A stretch of DNA of 64,000 nucleotides from Actinomadura citrea (GCF_013409045.1 NZ_JACCBT010000001.1:2790001-2854000), one strand, 5' to 3'; counted from the first letter of the stretch, positions 18,816-29,198 are shown. The notes: a model not told the origin generated them from the sequence alone. Program-made: numbers and translations.

Positions 18816-21800
18816 CCGCCGTACGCGTTCTCGGAGCCTTCGGGGCCGAGGTGGCCGGAACCGCCGCCGACCTCGGCGGTCACCGGCAGCGATCCGTGCT
18901 CGCCCGCCTCGTCGCCGCGCGGGGCCGGATGGTGCCCGCCGACAGGCTCGTCGACGACCTGTGGGCGGGCACGGCCCCGCCGCGCGCCGCCGCCGGCCTC
19001 CAGTCGTTCGTGTCCCACCTGCGCCGGGCGCTCGAACCGGACCGCCCGCCCCGCACGCCCGCGCGGGTGCTGGTCACCGAGCCGCCGGGGTACGCGCTCC
19101 GGCTCCCGGACGGCGCCGTCGACGCGTGGCGGTTCGACGCGCTGATCGACGAGGCCGCCGAGCTCGCGGCGGCCGATCCGCGGGAGGCGCGCCGCCGTGC
19201 GGAGGCGGCGCTCGCCGAGTGGCGCGGGCCCGCCTACGCCGAGTTCGGCGACCTGCCGTGGGCCGCGGCCGAGGCCGCCCGCCTGGACGAGCGGCGCCGG
19301 CTCGCGGTCGAGCACCGCGCCGGGGCCCTGCTGCGGCTCGGATCGGCCGCCGAGGCCGTCCCGGACCTGGAGACCCACGCCGCCGCCAACCCGCTGCGCG
19401 AGGAGGCATGGCGGCTGCTGGCCCTCGCCCTCTACCGCGCCGGGCGCCAGGGCGACGCCCTCGCCGCGCTGCGGCGCGCCCGCGCGGCACTGACCGAGGA
19501 ACTCGGCGTCGATCCCGGTCCGGCGCTGCGCCGCCTGGAGAGCGACATCCTGGCGCAGGAGCCCGCGCTGGGGGAGACGGGACGGCCGGCGCCGTCCCGT
19601 CCCGCGCTGCGGCTCGCGCCCGCGCCCCGCCCCGAGGAGGGCCCCGCCTTCGTCGGCCGCGTCCAGGAACTGGCGCGGCTGGAGGAGGCCGCCGAGAACG
19701 CCGCCGCGGGCCGCGGCGGCGTCGTCATCGTCTGCGGAGACGCCGGGATGGGCAAGACCGCGCTCGCCGAGAGGCTCGCGCGCGACCTGGCCGGACGGGG
19801 CTGGACACGCGCGTGGGGGACGGCGCCCGAGACCCCGGGAGCGCCTGCGGCCTGGCCCTGGGCCGAGCTGCTGCGCGAGCTGGCGGCCGCCGCCCCGCCC
19901 TCCGCCGATCTGGCCGGACGGCTCGGGCCGCTCCTGGACGACTCCGTCATCGGGCGCGGCGACGCCGATGTCGTCACGGGGCGGTTCCGGCTCCACCTGG
20001 CCGTCGGCGACTACCTCGCCGAGCTCGCGGACACGGCGCCGCTCCTGCTCGTCCTGGACGACCTGCACTGGGCCGACGAGGAGACCCTCGCGCTGCTGGT
20101 CCGGCTCGCCGGGCGGCTGCGGGACAGCCGCCTCCTCCTGCTGGCCACGTTCCGGCAGACCGAGGTTCCGGGCGGTCTCGCCGCCGCGCTGGCCGCACTC
20201 GCCCGGCACGAGCCCGCGCGCATCGAGCTGGCCGGGCTGTCGCCGGCGGAGGTCGCGGTCCTCGTCCGGGACACCTGCGCCGCGGGCCTGGACGACGCGG
20301 AGCTGTCGGCGATCGCCGAGCGCACGGGCGGCAACCCGTTCTTCACCCGGGAGACGGCCCGGCTCCTGGACGCCGAGGGGCTGCCCGCCGCCACGCGCCG
20401 GGTCCCCGCCGGCGTCGGCGACGTGCTGCGGCGCCACGTCGCGCGGCTGCCGGGACCGGTCCAGAACGTGCTGCGCGACGCCGCGGTCATCGGCCGGGAC
20501 GCCGACCTGCGCGTCCTGACCGACCTGGCCGGGGACGAGGAGACGGTGATCGACGCCGTGGAGGCGGGCCTGGCCGCGGGCCTCGTCACCGAGCCCGCGC
20601 CCGGCCGGATCCGGTTCGCGCACGCCCTCGTCCGCGACACCCTCTACGCGGGCGTGTCCCGGGCCCGCCGCACCCGCGTGCACGGCAGGGTCGCCGCCGC
20701 GCTGGAACGCCACCTCCCGCGCGAGGTCGCCGCGATCGCGCACCACTACCTCGAGTCGGGCACCGACCCTGACAAGGCCGTCCGGTACGCGCGGCGCGCC
20801 GCCGCGGCCGCCGAGGCGCGGTTCGCGCACGGCGCCGCCGCCGACCTGTGGGTGCGCGCCGTCGAGACGCTCCGCGCGCAGGGCCCCGAGACCGTGCGCG
20901 ACCGGCTGGAGGCGGAGGTCGCCGCGATCCGGTCGAGCGCCCTCGCGGGGCAGATCGTCGATGCCAGGGCCCGGCGGATCGCCGCCATCGCCGACGCCCG
21001 CGCGCTCGGCGACGTCCGGCTGCTCGCCCGGATCATCGTCGGCTTCGGCGTCCCGACGCTGTGGTCGGCCCGCGAGTACGGAAGCCTCGACGTCGCGGTC
21101 GTGGAGGCCGTCGACGAGGCGCTGGCACGGCTCCCCGAGGACGAGCCGGAACTGCGGGTCCGGCTGCTGGCCACACTGGCCATGGAGCTGGAGGGCGAGC
21201 AGCACGACCGGGGCGTCACCGCCTCGCGGGAGGCGCTCGGCCTGGCCCGCGCCCTGGGCGACCCCGAGCTGGTCGCCGTCGCCCTCAACGGCGCCTACAT
21301 CAACGCCCACCGGAGTGCGGAAGGGGTGGTCGAGCGGCTCCGGGTCGCCTCCGAGCTCCTCGACCTCGCCACCGAGCACGACCTCGGCACCTACCGCGTC
21401 CTCGCGCACCTGCAACTCCAGCAGGCGTGTGTCGCCGCGCTCGACCTGCCCGCCGCGCACCGGCACCTGGCGGAGGGACGCGGGCTCGCCGATCAGTACG
21501 GCTTGCCGCTGTTCGCCCGCATCGCCGACTGGTACACGGTCCTGGCACGCGCTCTCACCGCCCGGCCGGAGGAGGCGGAACGCGCGTTCGCCGAGGTCGG
21601 CGGCTCCATCGGCCGGACCCGGATCTGGTTCAGCGAGCGCGGCATGGTGCTCCTCGGCCCGTTCTGCCTGCGGCTCGCCCAAGGGCGGGCCGAGGAGATG
21701 GTGGACGAGGCCGCCTGGCTGCACGGCCAGTGGGGGCACGTCGCCGCCACCGCCGACATGTACGCGCTCGCCCTGGCCGCCGCCGGCCGCACCGCCGAGG

Positions 21801-22150
21801 CCCGCCGGGTCGTCGCCGGCGCCGGACCCGTCCGGCTCGACTACTTCTTCGACCTGACCATGGCGGTCCGCGGCCTGCGCGCCGTCGCGCTCGGCGACCG
21901 CCCTCTGGCCGAGGAGGCCTACGCGGCGCTGCTGCCCTACGAGGGCCACTTCACCGGCGGCGCCACCGCCGTCGCCACGGTCGGCCCGGTCGCCCAGGTC
22001 CTCGGCGACCTCGCCCGCTTCCTGGAACGCTCCCCCGAGGTGGCCGCCGCCCACTACCGCAAGGCCGCCGACGTCGCCGCCCGACTCGACGCCCCCTTCT
22101 GGGCGGAAAAGGCCACCGCCTCCCTCGCCGCCCTGGGCACAGCGGCATGA
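18809..22150 (+). CDS. BTAD-domain transcriptional regulator with AAA/NACHT-like ATPase
   Basis: A 1113-residue regulator of the AfsR/SARP-like group. An N-terminal winged helix (about residues 1-95, GHRQRSVLARLVAARGRMVPADRLVDDLW) is followed by a BTAD domain (about 95-245). The ATPase module has Walker A GDAGMGKT at about 311-318 and Walker B LLLVLDDLHWADEET. TPR-like helical repeats complete the C-terminal half. Such proteins switch on secondary metabolism or transporter genes. The only nearby co-directional candidate target is the MMPL gene. An inverted repeat covers its start codon, which suggests autoregulation or translational control. Confidence 0.85.
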   Translation: MSPAVRVLGAFGAEVAGTAADLGGHRQRSVLARLVAARGRMVPADRLVDDLWAGTAPPRAAAGLQSFVSHLRRALEPDRPPRTPARVLVTEPPGYALRLPDGAVDAWRFDALIDEAAELAAADPREARRRAEAALAEWRGPAYAEFGDLPWAAAEAARLDERRRLAVEHRAGALLRLGSAAEAVPDLETHAAANPLREEAWRLLALALYRAGRQGDALAALRRARAALTEELGVDPGPALRRLESDILAQEPALGETGRPAPSRPALRLAPAPRPEEGPAFVGRVQELARLEEAAENAAAGRGGVVIVCGDAGMGKTALAERLARDLAGRGWTRAWGTAPETPGAPAAWPWAELLRELAAAAPPSADLAGRLGPLLDDSVIGRGDADVVTGRFRLHLAVGDYLAELADTAPLLLVLDDLHWADEETLALLVRLAGRLRDSRLLLLATFRQTEVPGGLAAALAALARHEPARIELAGLSPAEVAVLVRDTCAAGLDDAELSAIAERTGGNPFFTRETARLLDAEGLPAATRRVPAGVGDVLRRHVARLPGPVQNVLRDAAVIGRDADLRVLTDLAGDEETVIDAVEAGLAAGLVTEPAPGRIRFAHALVRDTLYAGVSRARRTRVHGRVAAALERHLPREVAAIAHHYLESGTDPDKAVRYARRAAAAAEARFAHGAAADLWVRAVETLRAQGPETVRDRLEAEVAAIRSSALAGQIVDARARRIAAIADARALGDVRLLARIIVGFGVPTLWSAREYGSLDVAVVEAVDEALARLPEDEPELRVRLLATLAMELEGEQHDRGVTASREALGLARALGDPELVAVALNGAYINAHRSAEGVVERLRVASELLDLATEHDLGTYRVLAHLQLQQACVAALDLPAAHRHLAEGRGLADQYGLPLFARIADWYTVLARALTARPEEAERAFAEVGGSIGRTRIWFSERGMVLLGPFCLRLAQGRAEEMVDEAAWLHGQWGHVAATADMYALALAAAGRTAEARRVVAGAGPVRLDYFFDLTMAVRGLRAVALGDRPLAEEAYAALLPYEGHFTGGATAVATVGPVAQVLGDLARFLERSPEVAAAHYRKAADVAARLDAPFWAEKATASLAALGTAA

Positions 22151-22218
22151 CCCCCGCGCCAGCGGGACCCGACTAAGCTGACCACCACACCGACCGTCGC
22201 ATGCTGTGACACTCGCAC

Positions 22219-22268
22219 GCGTCCGAAGGCATGGTGAGGGGCGGAAAGCAGGCCCGAACCTGATCGCG
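22219..22268 (+). repeat. Partial copy of the dispersed element
   Basis: Shares GCGTCCGAAGGCA (22219-22231) and GAACCTGATCGCG (22256-22268) with the complete copy downstream, but the hairpin between them is replaced by unrelated sequence and the right half is missing. It is probably a decayed or recombined copy. Confidence 0.6.
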
Positions 22269-22323
22269 TATAGGGCCGTCGTCCGTGGACGATGGAGGGC
22301 CGTCAAGGCCCCGACAAGGAGAG

Positions 22324-22332
22324 ATGTCATAA
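22324..22332 (+). other. Two-codon start-stop frame behind the first leader copy
   Basis: ATG TCA TAA follows AAGGAGAG at the end of the first leader-like segment, exactly where the era ATG follows the second. It looks like a vestige of a duplicated era 5' end, or a minimal upstream frame. Confidence 0.4.
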
Positions 22333-22377
22333 GCGCACCCGTCCCCATGGACGCACTGATCCCAGCCACCGCCGCAA

Positions 22378-22487
22378 CCACGCGACGACCTCGATGGTCG
22401 CGATCGCGTCCGAAGGCAGGTTCGAGCTTGCGAGAACCTGATCGCGCAGCGAGCCGCCAGGCGAGCCGGAGCGATGCCGGCGATCGC
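22378..22487 (+). repeat. Dispersed ~110-bp structured element, copy A
   Basis: The core, 22400-22487 (88 bp), begins and ends with GCGATCGC. It contains a 7-bp hairpin, CAGGTTC (22417-22423) with GAACCTG (22434-22440), and GCGAGCC direct repeats. It matches copy B (30795-30905, minus strand) at 81 of 89 core positions, plus a shared flank CCACGCGACGACCT. Confidence 0.85.
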
Positions 22488-22540
22488 CCGCATTTCTCGA
22501 CGATGGAGGGCCGTCAGGCCCTAAGGAGGAGAGAAAGGCA

Positions 22541-23431
22541 ATGAACTCCGGTTTCGCCTGTTTCATCGGGCGGCCCAACGTGGGCAAGTCGACGTTGATG
22601 AACGCGCTGGTCGGGACGAAGGTGGCGATCACCAGCAGCCGTCCGCAGACGACGCGGCGGGCCATCCGGGGGATCGTGCACCGCCCTGACGCGCAACTCG
22701 TCGTGGTCGACACCCCCGGCCTTCACAAGCCCCGGACGCTGCTCGGGGAGCGGCTCGACAGCCTCGTGCGGTCCACGCTGACCGAGGTGGACGCGATCGG
22801 GTTCTGCGTTCCGGCCGACCAGCCGGTCGGGCCCGGCGACAAGTACATCGCCAGGGAGCTGGCGGGGGTGAAGAAGACGCCCGTGGTCGCGATCGTCACC
22901 AAGACCGACCTCGCCGCGCCCGGGCAGGTCGCCGAGCAGCTCCTCGCGGTCGGGCGGCTCGGGGAGTTCGCCGACATCGTGCCGTGCTCCGCCGAGAGCG
23001 GCTTCCAGGTCGACCTCGTCGGTGATCTGCTGATCTCCCACCTGCCGGAGGGCATGCCGCTCTACCCCGAGGGCGATCTCACCGACGAGCCCGAGCAGGT
23101 CCTGGTCGGCGAGCTGATCCGCGAGGCGGCGCTGGAGGGGGTCCGGGACGAGCTGCCCCACTCGATCGCCGTCGTCGTGGACGAGATGGCGCCCCGCGAG
23201 GGCCGCGACGACCTCGTCGACGTCTACGCGCACCTGTTCGTCGAACGGTCCAGCCAGAAGGGGATCATCATCGGGCACAAGGGCGCGCGGCTGCGGGAGG
23301 TCGGCGCGGCGGCGCGCCGGCAGATCGAGGCGCTGCTCGGCACGAAGGTGTTCCTCGACCTGCGCGTCAGCGTCCTCAAGGACTGGCAGCGCGACCCCAA
23401 GCAACTCCGCCGGCTCGGCTTCTACGACTGA
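22541..23431 (+). CDS. era: GTPase Era
   Basis: Essential-type GTPase that binds 16S rRNA and helps assemble the 30S subunit. It has 296 residues. The G domain has G1 GRPNVGKST at residues 10-18, G3 DTPGLHK and G4 TKTD. The C-terminal KH domain contains the signature GIIIGHKGARLREVGAAARRQIE with GxxG at IGHKG, and the protein ends LRRLGFYD as usual. AAGGAGG lies upstream of the ATG. Its leader is duplicated (see 22151-22540). The end overlaps the next, convergent gene by 10 bases. Confidence 0.96.
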   Translation: MNSGFACFIGRPNVGKSTLMNALVGTKVAITSSRPQTTRRAIRGIVHRPDAQLVVVDTPGLHKPRTLLGERLDSLVRSTLTEVDAIGFCVPADQPVGPGDKYIARELAGVKKTPVVAIVTKTDLAAPGQVAEQLLAVGRLGEFADIVPCSAESGFQVDLVGDLLISHLPEGMPLYPEGDLTDEPEQVLVGELIREAALEGVRDELPHSIAVVVDEMAPREGRDDLVDVYAHLFVERSSQKGIIIGHKGARLREVGAAARRQIEALLGTKVFLDLRVSVLKDWQRDPKQLRRLGFYD

Positions 23432-24246
23432 CCGGCGTCCTCCGGATCCTGCTTGCGGGCCGGGGGCGTCCCGTCGGCGCCCTCTTTCGGTTCGTCCTCG
23501 GGGAGCGGGGGCTCCTCGTGCGGGAGGTCCTGGCGGCCCCATGCCTGGTCCTCTGACGGCCAGGCGGGGTACTCGCCGGTCGGGTACTGCTCGCCGGCCG
23601 GGTACTGGTCCGGGTACTGCTGGTCCGGGTAGTCCTGCTCCGGTTGCCCCTGCGACTTCGAGACCTTGTCGCTGACGGGCCGGGCGAGGCTGAAGCCGAC
23701 CACGAGCAGGGCCGCGATGACCGAGAGGTACCAGCCGAACCGGACGGTGATCTGGTAGCCGAGGTCCAGGCCGGTCTGGGGCAGGTCGTCGCGGACGTGG
23801 CCGAGCCGCAGCACGAAGATCCCGCACACCAGCAGGGCGAGCATGCCGGGAACCGCGGCGAGCGCGCCGATCCGGGCGTCGCGCCCGATCAGGTCCCAGG
23901 CGGCCAGCGCGATCGCGATCACGGCGAGGACCGGGACGGCGAGGACGATGTCGTCGGCGTCGATGCCCGCGACGCTGCCGAGGTCGCGGCTCAGCGAGCG
24001 GCCGAACAGGTCGACGACGACCTCGGCGCGCGCCCACGGCAGGAACGCCGACACCAGCAGCCCCGACGCGGCGGCGATCAGGGCGAGGACCCAGGCGGCG
24101 CCGCCCCGCCGCGGGGACGGAAAGGGCGCCGCGGGAACGGTCTCGGCCGGGCCGTCGTGGTGCTGCGGCGGGTAGCCGTCGACGGGCGGGAGGAAGGACG
24201 GGCGCGGCCGCGCGCGTCCCGCGTCGGATCCCAGGTCACCGGTCAT
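23422..24246 (-). CDS. Hypothetical membrane protein with Tyr/Pro/Gln-rich C-terminal tail
   Basis: A 274-residue protein. About 45 N-terminal proline-rich cytosolic residues precede four or so membrane segments (about residues 48-195), beginning AAWVLALIAAASGLLVSAFLPWA. The last 80 residues are an acidic tail with repeated DYPDQQYPDQYP-like units and many prolines. I recognise no functional motif. The gene ends inside the last codons of era on the opposite strand. Confidence 0.65.
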   Translation of the reverse strand: MTGDLGSDAGRARPRPSFLPPVDGYPPQHHDGPAETVPAAPFPSPRRGGAAWVLALIAAASGLLVSAFLPWARAEVVVDLFGRSLSRDLGSVAGIDADDIVLAVPVLAVIAIALAAWDLIGRDARIGALAAVPGMLALLVCGIFVLRLGHVRDDLPQTGLDLGYQITVRFGWYLSVIAALLVVGFSLARPVSDKVSKSQGQPEQDYPDQQYPDQYPAGEQYPTGEYPAWPSEDQAWGRQDLPHEEPPLPEDEPKEGADGTPPARKQDPEDAGQS

Positions 24247-24347
24247 GAACCCAGCGTAAACGCACGGCGGGCATTGTCCGGGAGGGCCACCTCGGCGCGC
24301 GCGGGTCGGTAGGTTGGAACGAAGTCCGTTATGGGAGGAGAGCGCCG

Positions 24348-24959
24348 GTGTTGCTCGTTTTTGGCCTGACGGTGGTGTTCCGTACGGTCAGCGAGGGGAC
24401 GTTCCACTGCCCGCAGTGCGGGGGTGACCGCGCCTACCGCAGGCGTGCCGGACGCCGCTGGTTCTCGGTCTTCTTCGTGCCGATGGTGCCGCTGTGGCGC
24501 CTCGGGCAGGCCGTGGAGTGCCGCACGTGCCGCACCCGCCTTCCCGTGTCGGCCCTGCGGACGGCGACCGCGCAGCAGATGTCCGAGGCCCTGGCCGCCG
24601 GGATGCGGGCCGCCGCGGCCCTGGTGCTGCGCTCGGGCGACCCGGCCGACGCCGCGGCCCGCGCCCGCGCGGTCGCGACGGTCACCGGGTACGGCGAGCC
24701 CGACTACGACGCGGAGGCCGTGGACGCCGACCTGGCGCTGCGCCGGACGTTCCTGGAGCAGGAGGTCGTCGGGGCCGGGGCGCACCTCGCCGTCGAGGCC
24801 AAGGAGTGGTTCCTCGCGCAGGCCGTCCGGATCGGGCTGGCGGACGGTCCGCTCGGTGAGGGGGAGCGGCTCGCCCTGCACGGCATCGCGGACCTGCTGG
24901 GAATGTCCCGCGCCTACGCGCTCGGCGTCATCGTGACGACGGAGGGGGCGGCGCGCTGA
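24348..24959 (+). CDS. Zinc-ribbon protein with TerB-like C-terminal domain
   Basis: A 203-residue cytoplasmic protein beginning at GTG 24348. The first hydrophobic stretch (LLVFGLTVVFRTV) is followed by a zinc ribbon with two CxxC pairs: CPQCGG (about residue 21) and CRTCRT (about residue 59). The second half is helical and ends EGERLALHGIADLLGMSRAYALGVI, resembling the tail of TerB/DnaJ-associated domains. Function unknown. Its stop codon is one base before the ATG of the next gene, so the two are likely co-transcribed. Confidence 0.65.
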   Translation: MLLVFGLTVVFRTVSEGTFHCPQCGGDRAYRRRAGRRWFSVFFVPMVPLWRLGQAVECRTCRTRLPVSALRTATAQQMSEALAAGMRAAAALVLRSGDPADAAARARAVATVTGYGEPDYDAEAVDADLALRRTFLEQEVVGAGAHLAVEAKEWFLAQAVRIGLADGPLGEGERLALHGIADLLGMSRAYALGVIVTTEGAAR

Positions 24960-24960
24960 C

Positions 24961-25737
24961 ATGGACGCCGCCGCCGGAACCGCACCCGCGGGCAGGGCAC
25001 TGGTCAGGCCGCCGGGCCCGCGTCTCGCCGAGGGCATCGTCACCCACGCCGCCCGCCGCCCGGTGGACGTGGAACTCGCCGCGCGCCAGCACGAGGCGTA
25101 CGTCACGGCGCTGCGGGCGGCGGGGCGGCGCGTGCGCGCCGTCGCGCCCGCCGACGACCTGCCCGACGCCGTCTTCGTCGAGGACGCCCTGGTCGTCTGC
25201 GGCGACCTGGCCGTGCTCGGCCGGTCCGGGGCGCCGAGCCGCCGCGGGGAGATCCCCGGCGCGGAGCAGGCCGCGCGCGAGCTCGGCCTGCGGATCGAGC
25301 GGATCAAGGAGCCGGGGACGCTGGACGGCGGGGACGTCCTGGACGTCGGCGGCACCGTCTACGTGGGGCGCGGCGCCCGGACGAACGAGGAGGGCATCTG
25401 CCAGCTCGCGCGCCTGCTGGGCGGGCGGAGGGTCGTCCCGGTGGACGTCCGCGGCTGCCTGCACCTGAAGTCGGCGATGACCGTGCTGCCGGACGGCGGC
25501 CTGATCGGCGTCCCGGAGATGGTGGACACCTCGGTACTGCCGTGCCTGCGAGTCGCCCCGGAGCCGGAGGGCGCCCACGTGGTGGTGCTCGGGCCCGACC
25601 ACGTCCTCATGGCGGCGTCGGCGCCGCGCACGGCCGCCCGGCTGGCGGCCGACGGGCTGCGCGTCACGAGCGTCGACATCAGCGAGTTCGAGGCGCTCGA
25701 CGGCTGCGTGACCTGCCTCTCCGTGCTCGTACCCTGA
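24961..25737 (+). CDS. ddaH: Dimethylargininase (DDAH)-like amidinohydrolase
   Basis: A 258-residue pentein-fold enzyme that hydrolyses N-omega,N-omega-dimethylarginine to citrulline and dimethylamine. The substrate- and catalysis-linked blocks are FVEDALVV (E74, D75), LDGGDVL, GCLHLKSA with catalytic H168, and the terminal DGCVTCLS, where C252 aligns with the family nucleophile. Bacterial DDAH proteins are about this size; a related arginine deiminase would be near 400 residues. It is separated by one base from the zinc-ribbon gene, and leuA follows after a long leader. Confidence 0.85.
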   Translation: MDAAAGTAPAGRALVRPPGPRLAEGIVTHAARRPVDVELAARQHEAYVTALRAAGRRVRAVAPADDLPDAVFVEDALVVCGDLAVLGRSGAPSRRGEIPGAEQAARELGLRIERIKEPGTLDGGDVLDVGGTVYVGRGARTNEEGICQLARLLGGRRVVPVDVRGCLHLKSAMTVLPDGGLIGVPEMVDTSVLPCLRVAPEPEGAHVVVLGPDHVLMAASAPRTAARLAADGLRVTSVDISEFEALDGCVTCLSVLVP

Positions 25738-25796
25738 CCGGGCGGGGACCGTGGGACGAGCAGGGCGTCTCAGCATCCGGACGTTGGTTTCCGTAA

Positions 25797-27668
<1,872 letters not shown>

Positions 27669-27684
27669 AGGTAGGCGGCCGGCC

Positions 27685-27724
27685 GTCTCGGGTTCAGGCG
27701 CCCCCGGGCTCCTGAACCCGAGAC
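27685..27724. terminator. Bidirectional terminator between leuA and the emfourin gene
   Basis: GTCTCGGGTTCAGG and its exact complement form a 14-bp stem around a 12-base loop (27699-27710). It lies 17 bases past the leuA stop and 8 bases past the end of the convergent leftward gene, so it can serve both. Confidence 0.85.
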
Positions 27725-27731
27725 CGAGCGG

Positions 27732-27983
27732 TCAGATGCGACCGAGGACATGGTGGACCAGTTCTCGAAGGGGGCCGTGGAGCTGGGCCTCACCGACGGT
27801 GGTCCGGTCGCCGTCGATGTCGATTTCGTACAGGAACTGGTCAGGGATTCGGCCCGGCGGCGGCACGCTCTTCAGATCGACGCGGCCGACGAGCCTGGAC
27901 AGCATGGGATCACTGGCGCTGTCCGACTCGGCGCGCCGTTCGATCCCCGCAAACCCCCCGCTGCGGACGACTGTCACTCTCAC
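27732..27983 (-). CDS. Emfourin-type M4 protease inhibitor
   Basis: An 83-residue protein with the emfourin hallmark SGGFAGI near its N-terminus (VTVVRSGGFAGIERR). Emfourin is a small inhibitor of protealysin-like M4 metalloproteases encoded beside the protease. Here the GTG at 27983 overlaps the stop of the protease gene (GTGA). The protein has no signal peptide, consistent with controlling an intracellular protease. The family assignment is by motif and context. Confidence 0.75.
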   Translation of the reverse strand: MRVTVVRSGGFAGIERRAESDSASDPMLSRLVGRVDLKSVPPPGRIPDQFLYEIDIDGDRTTVGEAQLHGPLRELVHHVLGRI

Positions 27984-29026
27984 TGCGTTTCGTTCGCCTC
28001 CAAGGAGACGCCTACCCCCGTCCAGGCGCGGTTCACGGCCTTGGTCTCGGTGGCCTCTGCTCCGTACAGCGCGGTCGCGGCCTGGACCGTCGCGGCGGCG
28101 AAGCCGGCGAAGCCGACGTCGGAGGCCAGGGATCCGCCGGTGAGCGTCTGGTACCAGATGCGGCCGGCCTTCTCCCAGGCGTTGCCGCCGATGCCGGTGG
28201 CGACGAGGTAGAAGGCGTGGTTGGGGATGCCCGAGTTGATGTGGACGCCCCCGTTGTCGCGATAGGTGTCGACGTAGTCGTCCATGTGGCCGGGCTGCGG
28301 GTCCTTGCCGAGCTGCGGGTCGTCATAGGCGGTGCCGGGCTCCTTCATGGAGCGGAGCGCGACGCCGTTGACGCCCGGGGCGAGCAGCCCCTGCCCGATC
28401 AGCCAGTCGGCCCGGTCGGCACTCTGGTCGAGATGCCACTGCTTGACGAGCGAGCCGAACACGTCGGACACGGACTCGTTGAGCGCGCCGGACTGGCCGT
28501 AGTACTCCAGGTTCGCGGTGTACTGGGTGACGCCGTGGACGAGCTCGTGCCCGGTGACGTCGAGGGGGGCGGTGAAGTCGGTGAACAGGACGCCGTCGCC
28601 GTCCCCGTACACCATCTGCTCGCCGTTCCAGAAGGCGTTGTCGTACCCGTCGCCGTAGTGGACGGTCGAGACCATCGGAAGGCCCGCCCCGTCGATCGAG
28701 TTGCGCCGGTACGCCGCCTCGAAGAAGTCGAAGGTCGTTCCCAGCCAGTCGTAGGCCCGGTCGGCGGTCGGGTCGCCGGTGGCCGGGGCTCCTTCCGCCC
28801 GCACGGTGCGGCCGGGCAGTTCCTCGCGGTGCCCGGCGTCGTTGATCGTCCGGTCGGGGACGAAGTCCTCGGACGGGGAGGGGGCCCCGACCGCGGCCGT
28901 CCGCCGCTCGGTGAACTGGGCGGAGGTGAGCGCCAGCGTACGGCGGGCCCGGCCGCGTATGGCCGGGTCCTCGGCTTCGCGGGCGATCCGTTCCAGCATG
29001 TGCGGTGGCACGATGTGGCATCTCAT
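27980..29026 (-). CDS. Protealysin-like M4 metallopeptidase
   Basis: A 348-residue neutral zinc protease without a signal peptide. The start at 29026 begins MRCHIVPPHMLERIA, the short protealysin propeptide with its PPHML motif. The zinc site is HELVH (H160, E161, H164) with the third ligand in NESVSD (E184). The catalytic histidine region is GGVHINSGIPNHAFY. A longer in-frame start at 29176 adds 50 residues of poor quality. It overlaps the emfourin-like inhibitor gene by 4 bases. Protealysins are thought to act inside or outside cells against actin-like or host targets; the target here is unknown. Confidence 0.88.
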   Translation of the reverse strand: MRCHIVPPHMLERIAREAEDPAIRGRARRTLALTSAQFTERRTAAVGAPSPSEDFVPDRTINDAGHREELPGRTVRAEGAPATGDPTADRAYDWLGTTFDFFEAAYRRNSIDGAGLPMVSTVHYGDGYDNAFWNGEQMVYGDGDGVLFTDFTAPLDVTGHELVHGVTQYTANLEYYGQSGALNESVSDVFGSLVKQWHLDQSADRADWLIGQGLLAPGVNGVALRSMKEPGTAYDDPQLGKDPQPGHMDDYVDTYRDNGGVHINSGIPNHAFYLVATGIGGNAWEKAGRIWYQTLTGGSLASDVGFAGFAAATVQAATALYGAEATETKAVNRAWTGVGVSLEANETQ

Positions 29027-29198
29027 GCCACAACGCTGCCAGGTGTCCGTGGTTCCAGCCATGACTTTCGGGGGACCGCTACGGCCAAATCCGGTCACGT
29101 TGTGTGTTCGCCTTGCGGCGCAGCGGGGTCGCCGGTGTGACTTGTGAAGATCCTGGAGAGATGACCCCCGGCACACCGAGGCATCGGGCGGCGTGCGT

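Larger units (their letters stand above)
22151..22540. other. 390-bp non-coding stretch upstream of era: partial element, duplicated leader, full element
   Basis: No gene seen. It contains a partial copy of the dispersed element (22219-22268), a leader-like segment GACGATGGAGGGCCGTCA ending in AAGGAG (about 22289-22320), the full element (22378-22487) and a second leader-like segment (22500-22517) whose AAGGAGG serves era. Confidence 0.75.

Noticed and set aside
18545..22381. 1278-residue frame on the minus strand opposite the BTAD regulator
   Set aside because: A shadow of the BTAD gene: its composition is G/P/R-rich with no domain, and the plus-strand gene has clear motifs. High GC makes such frames common.
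22417..22440. GGTTCGAGC resembling a tRNA T-loop in element copy A
   Set aside because: No acceptor stem, D-arm or anticodon arm can be folded around it, and copy B lacks the T-loop sequence.
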